Positions 17,301 to 26,193 of a DNA stretch of 64,000 nucleotides are shown piece by piece. The DNA lies in assembly GCF_023093595.1 (NCBI RefSeq), contig NZ_JALLIK010000099.1:1-64000 (forward strand). The letters run 5' to 3'. Both the position numbers and the translations under genes were made by a program. The DNA comes from Thauera aromatica_A (lineage in GTDB: Bacteria; Pseudomonadota; Gammaproteobacteria; Burkholderiales; Rhodocyclaceae). Below the pieces are notes generated by a model. That model was not told the DNA's origin. It was given only the letters and a program-made list of their open reading frames with translations, and did not search any database. Position 1 is the first letter of the stretch, and each line of letters begins with the position of its first letter.

Positions 17301-18200
17301 TCAGCCGGCGTGCGGGCGCAACTGCTCCAGCACCTCGAGGAAGCCTGCGAGCAGGGGGCGGGCATCGGTTTCGCGGACGGCGACGGAAAGGGCGAAATGG
17401 GCGCCCTCGTCGTCGATCGGCAGGTAGCGGACGCGGGGAATGTGCACGCATTCGAGCGGGGCGGGGAGCAGGGCCAGACCCAGGCCGGCGGCGACGAGGC
17501 CGATCTGGGTGGTGGCCTCGCGTGCGGTCTGCACGATCCGGGGTTCGAAGCCGGCACGCCGGCCGAGCTGCGCGAGCAGGGCCGGCAGCCCCGTCCCCGC
17601 GCCCGGTGGAAAGGTGATGAAGGCTTCGTCGGCGAGCTCGGCGAAGCGGATCGAGCTCCGCCCGGCGAGGCGGTGGGTGACGTTGATCACCAGGCGCAGG
17701 GGGTCGCGGCCGATTTCCCGTACCTTGATGCCGCCCGGGACGGGCCCGCCCACATGGCGCACCAGGCCCACATCCAGCCGGCCCCTGGCCAGGGCGGCCA
17801 ATTGGGCGTCGGTGAACATTTCTGTGAGCTGCAGTTCCACGTCCGGATAGCGCCGGCGGTAGGCGTAGAGCAGGTCGGGCAGGGTGGTGGAGTAGGGCAG
17901 GGACGAGGTGAAGCCGATCCGCAGTCGGCCCAGCTCGCCACGGGCCGCGCGCCGGGCCTCTTCGGTCGCCGCCGCGGCATCGTCGAGGATGGCCCGGGCG
18001 CGCACCAGAAAGCGTTCTCCGGCCTCGGTCAGCGCCACCCGGCGCTTGCTGCGTTCGAACAGGGCTACGCCCAGCTCCGCTTCCAGATCGCGGATCTGCA
18101 TCGACAGGGGCGGCTGGCCGATGTGCAGGCGTTCGGCGGCCCGGGTGAAATGCAGCTCTTCGGCCACGGTGACGAAGTAGCGCAGGTGGCGTAGCTCCAT
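17301..18200 (-). CDS. LysR family transcriptional regulator
   Basis: The 299-residue regulator has an N-terminal winged helix-turn-helix (MELRHLRYFVTVAEELHFTR; AERLHIGQPPLSMQIRDLE) and a LysR substrate-binding domain from about residue 90. It belongs to the BenM/CatM-like branch by its N-terminus. It diverges from the MFS transporter gene, with a T-N11-A palindrome in between, so it probably controls that gene and itself. The inducer is unknown. Confidence 0.93.
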   Translation of the reverse strand: MELRHLRYFVTVAEELHFTRAAERLHIGQPPLSMQIRDLEAELGVALFERSKRRVALTEAGERFLVRARAILDDAAAATEEARRAARGELGRLRIGFTSSLPYSTTLPDLLYAYRRRYPDVELQLTEMFTDAQLAALARGRLDVGLVRHVGGPVPGGIKVREIGRDPLRLVINVTHRLAGRSSIRFAELADEAFITFPPGAGTGLPALLAQLGRRAGFEPRIVQTAREATTQIGLVAAGLGLALLPAPLECVHIPRVRYLPIDDEGAHFALSVAVRETDARPLLAGFLEVLEQLRPHAG

Positions 18201-18202
18201 TG

Positions 18203-18217
18203 ATCTATTTTTTAGAT
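18203..18217. promoter_or_regulatory. LysR-type operator between lysR and the MFS gene
   Basis: A perfect inverted repeat ATCTA-N5-TAGAT (contains T-N11-A) sits immediately before the lysR start in an AT-rich island (18200-18255) within very GC-rich DNA, as expected for a divergent LysR-controlled promoter. Confidence 0.6.
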
Positions 18218-18302
18218 TATTTGCTGGCATTAAATATATTGGACTGCATTTAAAAGGGCAACTAGGATTCCCTCGAACGCCCTCCTCCGAACGCCTGCGC
18301 CC

Positions 18303-19547
18303 ATGTCTACCGCCGCCCACGAATCCAGCCATCTCGCCGCCGGCACGGCCGCGTACCGGCGTGCCAATTTCGCCATGTTCGTCGGCGGCTTCGCCACGTT
18401 CTGCCTGCTGTACGGCCCCCAGCCCTTGCTCCCCCTGTTTTCCGCGTATTTCGGCGTCACTCCGGCCAGTGCCAGCCTGTCGGTTTCGGTCGCTACGGCG
18501 GCGCTCGCGCTGATGCTGGTCCCCGCCAGCCTGCTGTCGGACCGCTTCGGCCGGGCGCGGTTGATGAAATGCTCGCTTGCCGGCTCGGCCTTCTTTTCCC
18601 TGCTGATGCCGCTGGTGGCGGATTTCCAGCAGCTGCTGGTCCTGCGTACCCTGCTCGGCATTTCCATCGCCGGGCTGCCGGCGGCGGCGATGGCCTGGCT
18701 GGGGGAGGAGATCGCCCCCGACGCCAGAGGCCGGGCGATGGGCCTCTACATCGCCGGCAACGCCCTGGGAGGGATGAGCGGGCGCTTCATCGCCGCGCTG
18801 GTCACCGAGTGGAGCGACTGGCAGAGCGCCTTCCTGGTTCTCGGCCTGATCGGACTCGCGGCCGCCCTGCTGTTCTGGAAATGCGTGCCCGCGTCGCGCC
18901 ATTTCGAGCCGCGCAGCATGGCGCCCGCCGCCCTCGCCGTCGATCTGGGGCGCACGTTCCGGGACCCCGGCCTGCCCGTCCTGTTCCTGTCCTCCTTCCT
19001 GCTCATGGGCGCATTCGTCGGGCTCTACAATTACCTCGGTTTCCGCCTCGAGGCCGCGCCTTTCGAATTGGGGCAGAGTGCGATCGGGGCGATTTTCCTG
19101 CTCTACGTGCTGGGCACCTGGGCTTCGGCGTGGTCGGGGCGGCTGGTCGATCGGATCGGGCGCAGGCAGGTGTTATGGATCATGGTGGCGGTGATGGGGC
19201 TCGGCCTGGGGCTGACCGTGCCCGAATCGCTCTCTGCCGTGATGGGTGGGGTGGCCTTGTTTACCTTCGGTTTTTTCGGTGCCCACGCCACCGCCAGCGG
19301 CTGGGTCGGGGCGCGCGCGGGCGAGCGGCGGGCGCTCGCCGCGGCGCTGTACCTCACCGGCTATTACCTGGGGGCCAGCATCCCGGGCTCCCTCGTCGGC
19401 CTGGCCTGGAGCGGGGGGCGCTGGCCCGGAGTGAGCCTGGCCGTCGGTGGGTGCGTGCTCGCCGTGTTCGGCCTGGCCCTGTATTTGCGCCGCCTCGAGG
19501 CGGTGGTCGTGGCCCGGGAGCGCGGATGCTCTTCCGACCCGCGGTGA
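18303..19547 (+). CDS. MFS transporter, DHA1/YnfM-like
   Basis: The 414-residue protein has 12 predicted transmembrane helices and the MFS loop motif LLSDRFGRARLMK between helices 2 and 3, with a related RLVDRIGRRQVLW in the second half. The pattern resembles YnfM/arabinose-efflux-like drug:proton antiporters. Substrate unknown. Its start is the first ATG downstream of the LysR operator. Controlled by the divergent LysR protein, by inference. Confidence 0.9.
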   Translation: MSTAAHESSHLAAGTAAYRRANFAMFVGGFATFCLLYGPQPLLPLFSAYFGVTPASASLSVSVATAALALMLVPASLLSDRFGRARLMKCSLAGSAFFSLLMPLVADFQQLLVLRTLLGISIAGLPAAAMAWLGEEIAPDARGRAMGLYIAGNALGGMSGRFIAALVTEWSDWQSAFLVLGLIGLAAALLFWKCVPASRHFEPRSMAPAALAVDLGRTFRDPGLPVLFLSSFLLMGAFVGLYNYLGFRLEAAPFELGQSAIGAIFLLYVLGTWASAWSGRLVDRIGRRQVLWIMVAVMGLGLGLTVPESLSAVMGGVALFTFGFFGAHATASGWVGARAGERRALAAALYLTGYYLGASIPGSLVGLAWSGGRWPGVSLAVGGCVLAVFGLALYLRRLEAVVVARERGCSSDPR

Positions 19548-19648
19548 CGAGGCCGGCCCGGCTGCCCGGGCCCGGGTGAGGCCGCCCGGCTTTCTTCGTC
19601 CGGTCCTGTTCGCCCGCTCCGTTCAGCGATCCCTTGCCGTGATCCCCT

Positions 19649-20935
19649 TCATCCACCGGCCGCCGGGCGCGGTGCGCGGGCCTGCAGCCACGTCCGCACC
19701 CCGCGCCCGGCGGCCGCGCCGCTGGCGAAGCAGGCGGTGAGCAGGTAGCCGCCGGTGGGCGCTTCCCAGTCGAGCATTTCGCCGGCGCAGAACACGCCGG
19801 GGACCGCCTGCAGCATCAGGTTCGAATCCAGCGCCTCGAAGCGCACGCCGCCGGCGCTGCTGATCGCCTCGTCGAGCGGGCGCGGAGCGGCCAGGCGCAG
19901 TGGCAGCGCCTTGATCCCGGCGGCGAGGTGGGCGGGATCGTCGAAATCGGCTTTCCCCAGGCATTCGTGCAGCAGCCCGGCCTTGACCCCCTTGATTCCG
20001 GCCTGGCCTTGCAGGTGGCTGGCCAGCGAGCGGCGACCGCGCGGCCGGGAAAGCTCGGTGACCAGGCGCTCCAGGCTGCGCCCGGGGGCGAGGTCGAGAT
20101 ACAGGGTGACGCTGCCCTGGGCGCGCAGGGTGTCGCGCAGCACCGCCGACAAGGCGTAGATCAGTCCGCCTTCGATGCCGGTGGCGGAGATCAGGGCTTC
20201 GCCGGCACGCTGGTGCACGCGGCCGCCGGCGTCGGTGACGCGGGCGGCGACCGATTTCAGCGGCTGGCCGCGGAAACGCTCGGCGAAGTGCGCGCTCCAG
20301 CCGATGTCGAAGCCGCAGTTGGCCGGCTGCAGCGTGGCGACGTCGACGCCGGCGGCGCGCAGCGGCGCCACCCAGGCGCCGTCCGAGCCCAGCCTGGCCC
20401 AGCTGCCGCCGCCCAGTGCGAGCACCACGGCGTCGGCCGCGACCGTGCGTTCTCCGCCCGGGGCGGCAAAGCGCAGCGCCGTGCCGCTCCCGGCCCAGCC
20501 CAGCCAGCGGTGGCGTACGGCGAAGTGCACGCCGGCCGCGCGCAGCCGCGCCAGCCAGGCGCGCAGCAGCGGCGCGGCCTTCATTTCGCGCGGAAACACG
20601 CGCCCGGAACTGCCGATGAAGGTCTCCACCCCGAGGCCGTGCGCCCATTCGCGCAGCGCCTGCGGGCCGAAGGCGGCGAGCATCGGTGCGAGGGCGTCGC
20701 GGCGCTCGCCATAGCGGGTGAGGAAGGTGTCGGCCGCCTCGCTGTGGGTGAGGTTGAGCCCGCCGCGCCCGGCGAGCAGGAACTTGCGCCCGACCGAGGG
20801 CATGGCGTCGAACACGGTGACGTCCACGCCGCCGTCGGCCAGGGTTTCGGCCGCCATCAGGCCGGCCGGACCGCCGCCGATCACGGCAACGCGGGGGCGT
20901 GGGGAGGGCTGCGCCGGGGGGGCTGCACTGTGCAT
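19649..20935 (-). CDS. NAD(P)/FAD-dependent oxidoreductase, HI0933/BaiN family
   Basis: The 428-residue flavoprotein begins with a dinucleotide fold VAVIGGGPAGLMAAETLADGG, then KFLLAGRGGLNLTHSE and SSGRVFPREMKAAPLLRAWL, which are typical of the HI0933-like family, and ends with FCAGEMLDWEAPTGGYLLTACFASG. The protein matches the branch often named TIGR03862 flavoprotein. ATG at 20935 places the FAD loop at a normal distance. The reaction is unknown. It runs 97 nt downstream of the thioesterase gene. Confidence 0.88.
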   Translation of the reverse strand: MHSAAPPAQPSPRPRVAVIGGGPAGLMAAETLADGGVDVTVFDAMPSVGRKFLLAGRGGLNLTHSEAADTFLTRYGERRDALAPMLAAFGPQALREWAHGLGVETFIGSSGRVFPREMKAAPLLRAWLARLRAAGVHFAVRHRWLGWAGSGTALRFAAPGGERTVAADAVVLALGGGSWARLGSDGAWVAPLRAAGVDVATLQPANCGFDIGWSAHFAERFRGQPLKSVAARVTDAGGRVHQRAGEALISATGIEGGLIYALSAVLRDTLRAQGSVTLYLDLAPGRSLERLVTELSRPRGRRSLASHLQGQAGIKGVKAGLLHECLGKADFDDPAHLAAGIKALPLRLAAPRPLDEAISSAGGVRFEALDSNLMLQAVPGVFCAGEMLDWEAPTGGYLLTACFASGAAAGRGVRTWLQARAPRPAAGG

Positions 20936-21032
20936 GGCGGGGAAGCGTCGAGGGTCGGGAGGCCTGGCGGAGTGCGGCGCCGGGGGCAAGGAAAATGGAG
21001 CGGAAAGGGGCTGAAAAAAGGGCGGGGGCGCT

Positions 21033-21461
21033 TCAGGATGCGGCGAAGCGCCGGCGAAAGCGCTGCGGAACGGGCGCCTTCTGCCGCGCGCCGTAGTCGA
21101 AGAACATGATCCCGGTCTTGCCGCGCGCCACTTCGCGCCCGCTGGCCTGGTCCGACATCCGCCATGCAAGGTCGCAGCCGTGCTCGTGGAAGTCGGCGGC
21201 GGTCATGTCGACCGTCATCGTTTCGCCGTGGAAGGCTTCGGCGCGGTACTGGACGGCGGCGTCGGCGACGATGATGCCGCAGCCTTCGACGTCGAGTTCG
21301 GTGTAGCCCATCGATTTCAGGAAACGCACCCGCGCCTCGGAGACCACGCCGAGCAGTTGGGCGTTGTCGAGATGGTTGCCGTAGTTGATGTGCGAGATCA
21401 GCAGCGGGACGTTGGTCCGGAAGGCGAAGGCGGCGGGAAGTTCGATTCGGATGCGGGCCAT
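21033..21461 (-). CDS. Acyl-CoA thioesterase (4HBT hotdog fold)
   Basis: The 142-residue protein contains the 4-hydroxybenzoyl-CoA thioesterase pattern: ISHINYGNHLDNAQLLGVVSEARVRFL in place of the DYNGHMN-like segment, then VQYRAEAFHGETMTVDM and GREVARGKTGIMFFDY. It probably cleaves an acyl-CoA. It diverges from gdhA, so the 284-nt gap between them serves both genes. Confidence 0.85.
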   Translation of the reverse strand: MARIRIELPAAFAFRTNVPLLISHINYGNHLDNAQLLGVVSEARVRFLKSMGYTELDVEGCGIIVADAAVQYRAEAFHGETMTVDMTAADFHEHGCDLAWRMSDQASGREVARGKTGIMFFDYGARQKAPVPQRFRRRFAAS

Positions 21462-21563
21462 GGCGGGAGGGAGTGGGGCGGAAAGAAGAAGGATAAGAGC
21501 TCGGAGGACGACGGCGCAATCCGGCCGGGACCTCAGGGCGGGCCTTGCATCGGCCACCCTGCC

Positions 21564-21653
21564 TGCACCGTCATGGTGCATCGTGGAAGGAGAATAAAAA
21601 TTTCTGACATATTGCGCACCAACATGGGGAATTTGATGCACAATATTGGGGTT
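21564..21653 (+). promoter_or_regulatory. Three NtrC-like sites upstream of gdhA
   Basis: TGCACC-GTCAT-GGTGCA at 21564-21580 is a perfect copy of the NtrC palindrome TGCACC-N5-GGTGCA. Two partial copies follow: GCACC-AACAT-GGGGA (21616-21630) and TGCACA-ATATT-GGGGTT (21637-21653), which resemble the natural E. coli glnA upstream sites. No GG-N10-GC sigma-54 element is visible before gdhA, so NtrC could repress or act through another promoter. Confidence 0.6.
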
Positions 21654-21695
21654 CGCACGCGATGATCTCGGGTAAAACCGAGATCATCGCGTGCG
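21654..21695 (+). promoter_or_regulatory. Perfect 18-bp inverted repeat in the gdhA leader
   Basis: CGCACGCGATGATCTCGG (21654-21671) is repeated exactly inverted at 21678-21695 with a 6-nt loop GTAAAA. It directly follows the third NtrC-like site and ends 50 nt before the gdhA start. There is no T-run behind it. It is either an RNA stem-loop in the leader or a dimer-binding operator. Confidence 0.7.
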
Positions 21696-21745
21696 CGTGT
21701 CTGTCCGCTCCATTTTCAATTCACCCTACCTACAGGCTCAATACC

Positions 21746-23089
21746 ATGAAATATCAGTCTCTCGAGGAGTTCCTGGCTTACGTTGAACAACGCAACCCCG
21801 GCCAGCCCGAATACCTGCAGGCGGTCAGTGAAGTCATGGAGAGCCTGTGGCCCTTCATTTCTGCAAATCAACGTTATGCCGAGCATTCCCTCCTCGACCG
21901 GCTGATCGAGCCCGAGCGCGTGATCATGTTCCGCGTGTCCTGGGTGGACGACCGCGGCGATGTGCAGGTCAATCGCGGTTATCGCATCCAGCACAGCTCG
22001 GCGATCGGCCCTTACAAGGGCGGCCTGCGCTTCCATCCCTCGGTGAACCTGTCGATCCTGAAGTTCCTCGCCTTCGAGCAGACCTTCAAGAACGCGCTCA
22101 CCACGCTGCCGATGGGCGGTGGCAAGGGGGGTTCCGACTTCGATCCCAAAGGGCGCAGTCCCGGCGAGGTGATGCGCTTCTGCCAGGCCTTCGTCAGTGA
22201 ACTGTACCGTCACGTCGGCTCCGACACCGACGTTCCCGCCGGCGACATCGGTGTCGGCGGGCGTGAGGTCGGCTTCATGACGGGGATGATGAAGAAGCTG
22301 TCGAACGACGCCTCGTGCGTGTTCACCGGCAAGGGCCTCGCGTTCGGCGGCTCGCTGATCCGTCCGGAGTCGACCGGTTATGGCACGGTGTATTTCGCCC
22401 AGGCCATGCTCGAGCATGCCGGGCGCGATTTCGCCGGGATGCGCGTGTCGGTGTCGGGGTCGGGCAACGTCGCCCAGTACGCCATCGAGAAGCTGCTCCA
22501 GCTCGGCGCGAAGCCGATCACCTGCTCGGATTCGAGCGGCACGGTGATCGATGAGGAAGGCTTCACCCACGAAAAGCTGGCCGTCCTCATGGAAATCAAG
22601 AACCACTACTACGGCCGCGTCGCCGAGTACGCCGAGCGTGTCGGCGCCCGCTTCGAGCCGGGCGTGCGTCCGTGGCATGTGCCGGTCGAAGTCGCGCTGC
22701 CGTGCGCGACCCAGAACGAGCTCGACGCCAATGACGCCGCGACCCTGGTCAAGAACGGCGTGATCGCCGTGGCCGAAGGTGCCAACATGCCCAGCACCGC
22801 CGAAGCGGTGAAGGTGTTCGAGCACAACGGTGTGCTCTACGCCCCGGGCAAGGCGAGCAACGCCGGTGGCGTCGCCACCTCCGGGCTGGAGATGAGCCAG
22901 AACGCGATGCGCATGTCGTGGACGCGCGACGAAGTCGATGGCCGCCTGCAGGAAATCATGCTCGGCATCCACGCCGCGTGCCTGAAGTACGGCCAGCGCG
23001 ACGACGGTACGGTGAGCTACTCCGACGGCGCCAACGTCGCCGGCTTCGTCAAGGTCGCCGACGCGATGCTCGCCCAGGGCGTGATCTGA
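21746..23089 (+). CDS. gdhA: NADP-specific glutamate dehydrogenase
   Basis: The 447-residue enzyme assimilates ammonium into glutamate from 2-oxoglutarate. Visible are GYRIQHSSAIGPYKGGLRFHPSV with substrate lysines, LPMGGGKGGSDFDPKG, the catalytic DVPAGDIGVGGREVGF, and the nucleotide-binding VSGSGNVAQYAIEKL. Length and motifs fit the hexameric NADP-dependent class. ATG at 21746 was chosen for the family N-terminus MKYQSLEEFL. It is followed by an intrinsic terminator, so it is monocistronic. Confidence 0.96.
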   Translation: MKYQSLEEFLAYVEQRNPGQPEYLQAVSEVMESLWPFISANQRYAEHSLLDRLIEPERVIMFRVSWVDDRGDVQVNRGYRIQHSSAIGPYKGGLRFHPSVNLSILKFLAFEQTFKNALTTLPMGGGKGGSDFDPKGRSPGEVMRFCQAFVSELYRHVGSDTDVPAGDIGVGGREVGFMTGMMKKLSNDASCVFTGKGLAFGGSLIRPESTGYGTVYFAQAMLEHAGRDFAGMRVSVSGSGNVAQYAIEKLLQLGAKPITCSDSSGTVIDEEGFTHEKLAVLMEIKNHYYGRVAEYAERVGARFEPGVRPWHVPVEVALPCATQNELDANDAATLVKNGVIAVAEGANMPSTAEAVKVFEHNGVLYAPGKASNAGGVATSGLEMSQNAMRMSWTRDEVDGRLQEIMLGIHAACLKYGQRDDGTVSYSDGANVAGFVKVADAMLAQGVI

Positions 23090-23131
23090 GCGCGTCCGGC
23101 TGCGGCCGGAGGCGCTTCCGCCTGCCCTTCG

Positions 23132-23166
23132 CCCGCCCGGCGGCCGTTGTCGCCGGGCGGGTTTTT
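23132..23166 (+). terminator. Intrinsic terminator of gdhA
   Basis: An 11-bp stem CCCGCCCGGCG / CGCCGGGCGGG with an 8-nt loop is followed directly by TTTTT, 43 nt after the gdhA stop. Confidence 0.85.
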
Positions 23167-23237
23167 CACGTGTGCGGCGGCACAAGGCCGATCGGGTAAA
23201 CTGCCGCCCGTCCCAACGAATTCAGGAGTGTCTTCCC

Positions 23238-23882
23238 ATGATCCAGGTCAGCATCGTTCCGGTCACCCCCTTCGAGCAGAACTGCAGCATCCTGTGGTGC
23301 GACCGCAGCAAGAAGGCGGCGGTGGTGGACCCCGGCGGCGACCTCGACCGCATCCTCGCCGCGGTGCGCGAGCTGGGGGTGACGGTGGAGCGGATCCTCG
23401 TCACCCATGGCCACATCGACCATGCCGGCGGCACCGCGAAGCTCGCCCGCGAGCTGGGCGTGCCGATCGAAGGCCCGCAGGAAGAGGACCGCTTCTGGAT
23501 CGAAGGGATGCCGGAGCAGAGCCGTACGTTCGGTTTTCCCGGCGTCGAGGCCTTCGAGCCCGACCGCTGGCTGCACGACGGCGATACCGTCACCGTCGGC
23601 GAGGAGACCTTGCAGGTCATTCATGCGCCCGGCCATACGCCCGGCCATGTCGTGTTCGTTCATCCCGGCGCGCGCCTGGCGATCGTCGGCGACGTCCTGT
23701 TCGCCGGCTCGATCGGGCGCACCGACTTTCCCCGCGGCGACCATCAGACCCTGATCCACTCGATCCGCGACAAGCTCTTCCCCCTGGGTGACGACATCAC
23801 CTTCATTCCCGGCCACGGTCCCACTTCGACGTTCGGCGAGGAACGCGAGAGCAATCCTTTCGTCGGCGGGCGTTATCGCTGA
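23238..23882 (+). CDS. MBL-fold metallohydrolase, glyoxalase II-like (YcbL type)
   Basis: The 214-residue protein has the binuclear metal motif THGHIDHAGG, a later HAPGHTPGHVVF and GDVLFAGSIGRTDFP, and ends with the FIPGHGPTSTFGEERESNPF block seen in YcbL-type type II glyoxalases. It lacks the C-terminal helical domain of classic GloB. Hydrolysis of S-lactoylglutathione or a related thioester is likely. AGGAG lies upstream of ATG at 23238. Confidence 0.92.
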   Translation: MIQVSIVPVTPFEQNCSILWCDRSKKAAVVDPGGDLDRILAAVRELGVTVERILVTHGHIDHAGGTAKLARELGVPIEGPQEEDRFWIEGMPEQSRTFGFPGVEAFEPDRWLHDGDTVTVGEETLQVIHAPGHTPGHVVFVHPGARLAIVGDVLFAGSIGRTDFPRGDHQTLIHSIRDKLFPLGDDITFIPGHGPTSTFGEERESNPFVGGRYR

Positions 23883-23993
23883 GCGGTGCGCCCTCCTGCG
23901 CTGAATCGCGCGCGTGTTCCTGTCCTGTTGTCGCCCGGGCGATTCCAGCGCAATATTTCCCGCATGCCGGCGTGACCGGTGTCGATCGGGGGG

Positions 23994-26174
23994 ATGAAGG
24001 TGAACACGAACAGCGACAGGCGCAGTGCTCATACGTGGCGTTTTTTCCGCTCCGGCGGTTTCGACCAGGTCCGCATCGACACGGTGGACGATCTGCGCCA
24101 CCTCGGCGAGCTCGACCAGAAGCTGTGGTCGGTGCTCGCCTGCCCGACTTCCGGGCTGGAGTTCGACAGCCGCACGCTGCAGCTGCTCGACACCGACGGC
24201 GACGGCCGCATCCGCGCCCCCGAAGTGATCGCCGCGGCGCGCTGGGTGTGTGCAGTGCTGAAGGATCCGGACGGGCTGTTCCGCGGCGCCGATGCGCTGC
24301 CGCTGGCCGCGATCGACAGCGCCCATCCCGAAGGCGGAAAGCTGCTGGCGACGGCGCAAAAGGCGCTGGCCTATCTCGGTAAACCCGAGGCCAGCGCGAT
24401 CGCGGTGGCCGATCTTGCCGACACCACCCGCCTGTTTGCACCGGGGCACTTCAACGGCGACGGCATCGTCCCGGCCGAGCTTGCTGCCGAAACGACGTCC
24501 GACCCTGCACTAGTGAAGGCGGTCGGTCTCATCGTCGACACCTTGGGGAGCGTCGACGACCGCAGCGGGCAGCCGGGCGTCGACCAGGACCGGGCCGATG
24601 CCTTCTTCGCCGCGGCGCGGGCGGTGTCCGACTGGCATGCCCGGGCCGAGGCCGAGCCGCAGACCGTGCTGCCGCTGGGGGAGGCCACGGCCGAAGCTGC
24701 GGCGGTGTTCGATGCGGTGCGTGCCAAGGTCGACGACTACTTCACCCGCTGTCGCCTGGCCGCGTTCGACGAACGTGCCGCGACCGCGCTGAATCCGGCC
24801 GACGCGGCGTATGCGGAGCTCTCCGTGCAGACCTTGGGGACCGATGCCGCGGGGGTTGCCGCGCTGCCGCTGGCGCGAGCCGCTCCGGGACGGGCCCTGC
24901 CGCTCGGAGAGGGCCTCAACCCGGCCTGGGAGGGCCCGGTCGCCGCGCTGCAGGCGCGCGTGATCGAGCCCCTCCTCGGGGCCCGCGCCGAGCTGTCGCA
25001 GGCCGAATGGCAGGATCTCGCCGCGCGCTTCGCCGCCTACCGTGCCTGGCTCGCGGCGAAGCCGGCGTCGCCGGTCGCTGCGCTCGCTGCGGCCGAGCTG
25101 CGCGCACTGCTCGACGCGGACGTGCATGCCCGGCTGAGCGCGCTGATCGCGCAGGATCGTGCCGCCGAAACCGCCGCGGTGCAGATCGACGCCCTCGAGC
25201 GCCTGGTGCGCTACCACCGCGACCTCGTCACCCTGCTGCGCAACTTCGTCACCCTCAGCGACTTCTACGACGCCGGCGACAAGGCGATCTTCCAGGCCGG
25301 CACGCTGTACCTGGATCAGCGCAGCTGCGAACTGTGCCTGCGCGTCGCCGACATGGGGCGGCATGCGGCGCTGGCGCCGCTGTCGGGCGCCTACCTGGTG
25401 TATTGCCAGTGCGCGCGCCAGGACGAGGCGCCGATCACCATCGTCGCCGCGATGACCGGCGGCGATGCCGACGAGATGATGGTGCCCGGGCGCAACGGTG
25501 TGTTCTACGACCGCCAGGGGCGCGACTGGAACGCCAGCGTGGTCAAGGTGGTGGAAGCGCCGATCAGTGTGCGCCAGGCGTTCTGGTCGCCGTACAAGCG
25601 CGTCGGTCGCATGATCGGCGAGCAACTCCAGAAGTTCGCCGCTTCGCGCGATAAGGCGGTCGACGCGCGCGCCGCGGCCGGCGTCGCCGAAGCCGGGACG
25701 AAGGCCGCCGCGCCTGCGCCGGCGGCTCCGCCCCAAGCCTTCGACATCGCCAAGTTCGCCGGTATCTTCGCTGCGATCGGGCTGGCGCTGGGGGCGATCG
25801 GTACCGCGCTGGCGGCGGTGGCGACCGGCTTCCTGTCGCTGCCGGCCTGGCAGATGCCGCTGGTGGTGATCGGCGTGGTGGTGCTGATCTCGGGGCCATC
25901 GATGCTGCTCGCCTGGTTCAAGCTGCGCCAGCGCAACCTCGGCCCGCTGCTCGACGCCAACGGCTGGGCGGTGAACACCCGGGCACGGATCAACATCCCG
26001 TTCGGCGCCGCGCTCACCGGAGTGGCGGCGCTGCCGCCCGGCGCCTCGCGTTCGCTCGCCGATCCCTATGCCGACAAACAGCGTCCGTGGGGAACCTGGA
26101 TGTTCCTGCTGATCGTCGCCGTGATCGCCTTCGTGCTGTGGCAGCAGGGGATGTTCGAGCGCCTGTCGTCCTGA
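23994..26174 (+). CDS. Large protein of unknown function with EF-hand-like loops and C-terminal membrane segments
   Basis: I do not recognise the family beyond conserved hypothetical status. The 726-residue product has an N-terminal calcium-loop-like DTDGDGRIRAPE (66-77) and a second weaker one, HFNGDGIVPAEL, about 75 residues later. A long Ala-rich helical region follows, then a Cys-containing globular part (QRSCELCLRVAD; YLVYCQCARQDEAP) around 440-485, then an Ala/Pro linker and three hydrophobic segments (about 585-640 and the last 25 residues). The start is uncertain: GTG 23979, ATG 23994 or GTG 24000, the last having GGGGGG at the best distance. It ends 20 nt before the convergent TRIC gene. 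Confidence 0.75.
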   Translation: MKVNTNSDRRSAHTWRFFRSGGFDQVRIDTVDDLRHLGELDQKLWSVLACPTSGLEFDSRTLQLLDTDGDGRIRAPEVIAAARWVCAVLKDPDGLFRGADALPLAAIDSAHPEGGKLLATAQKALAYLGKPEASAIAVADLADTTRLFAPGHFNGDGIVPAELAAETTSDPALVKAVGLIVDTLGSVDDRSGQPGVDQDRADAFFAAARAVSDWHARAEAEPQTVLPLGEATAEAAAVFDAVRAKVDDYFTRCRLAAFDERAATALNPADAAYAELSVQTLGTDAAGVAALPLARAAPGRALPLGEGLNPAWEGPVAALQARVIEPLLGARAELSQAEWQDLAARFAAYRAWLAAKPASPVAALAAAELRALLDADVHARLSALIAQDRAAETAAVQIDALERLVRYHRDLVTLLRNFVTLSDFYDAGDKAIFQAGTLYLDQRSCELCLRVADMGRHAALAPLSGAYLVYCQCARQDEAPITIVAAMTGGDADEMMVPGRNGVFYDRQGRDWNASVVKVVEAPISVRQAFWSPYKRVGRMIGEQLQKFAASRDKAVDARAAAGVAEAGTKAAAPAPAAPPQAFDIAKFAGIFAAIGLALGAIGTALAAVATGFLSLPAWQMPLVVIGVVVLISGPSMLLAWFKLRQRNLGPLLDANGWAVNTRARINIPFGAALTGVAALPPGASRSLADPYADKQRPWGTWMFLLIVAVIAFVLWQQGMFERLSS

Positions 26175-26193
26175 CCCGGCGGTCGCGGCTCCG

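Noticed and set aside
15020..17557. A minus-strand open frame of 845 codons
   Set aside because: It is antisense to amt; His/Arg/Gln-rich without structure.
21654..21695. The gdhA leader hairpin as an intrinsic terminator of an upstream transcript
   Set aside because: No T-run follows the stem and no plus-strand gene lies upstream.
21462..21745. A sigma-54 promoter before gdhA
   Set aside because: No GG-N10-GC element with acceptable neighbours was found on either strand despite the NtrC-like sites.
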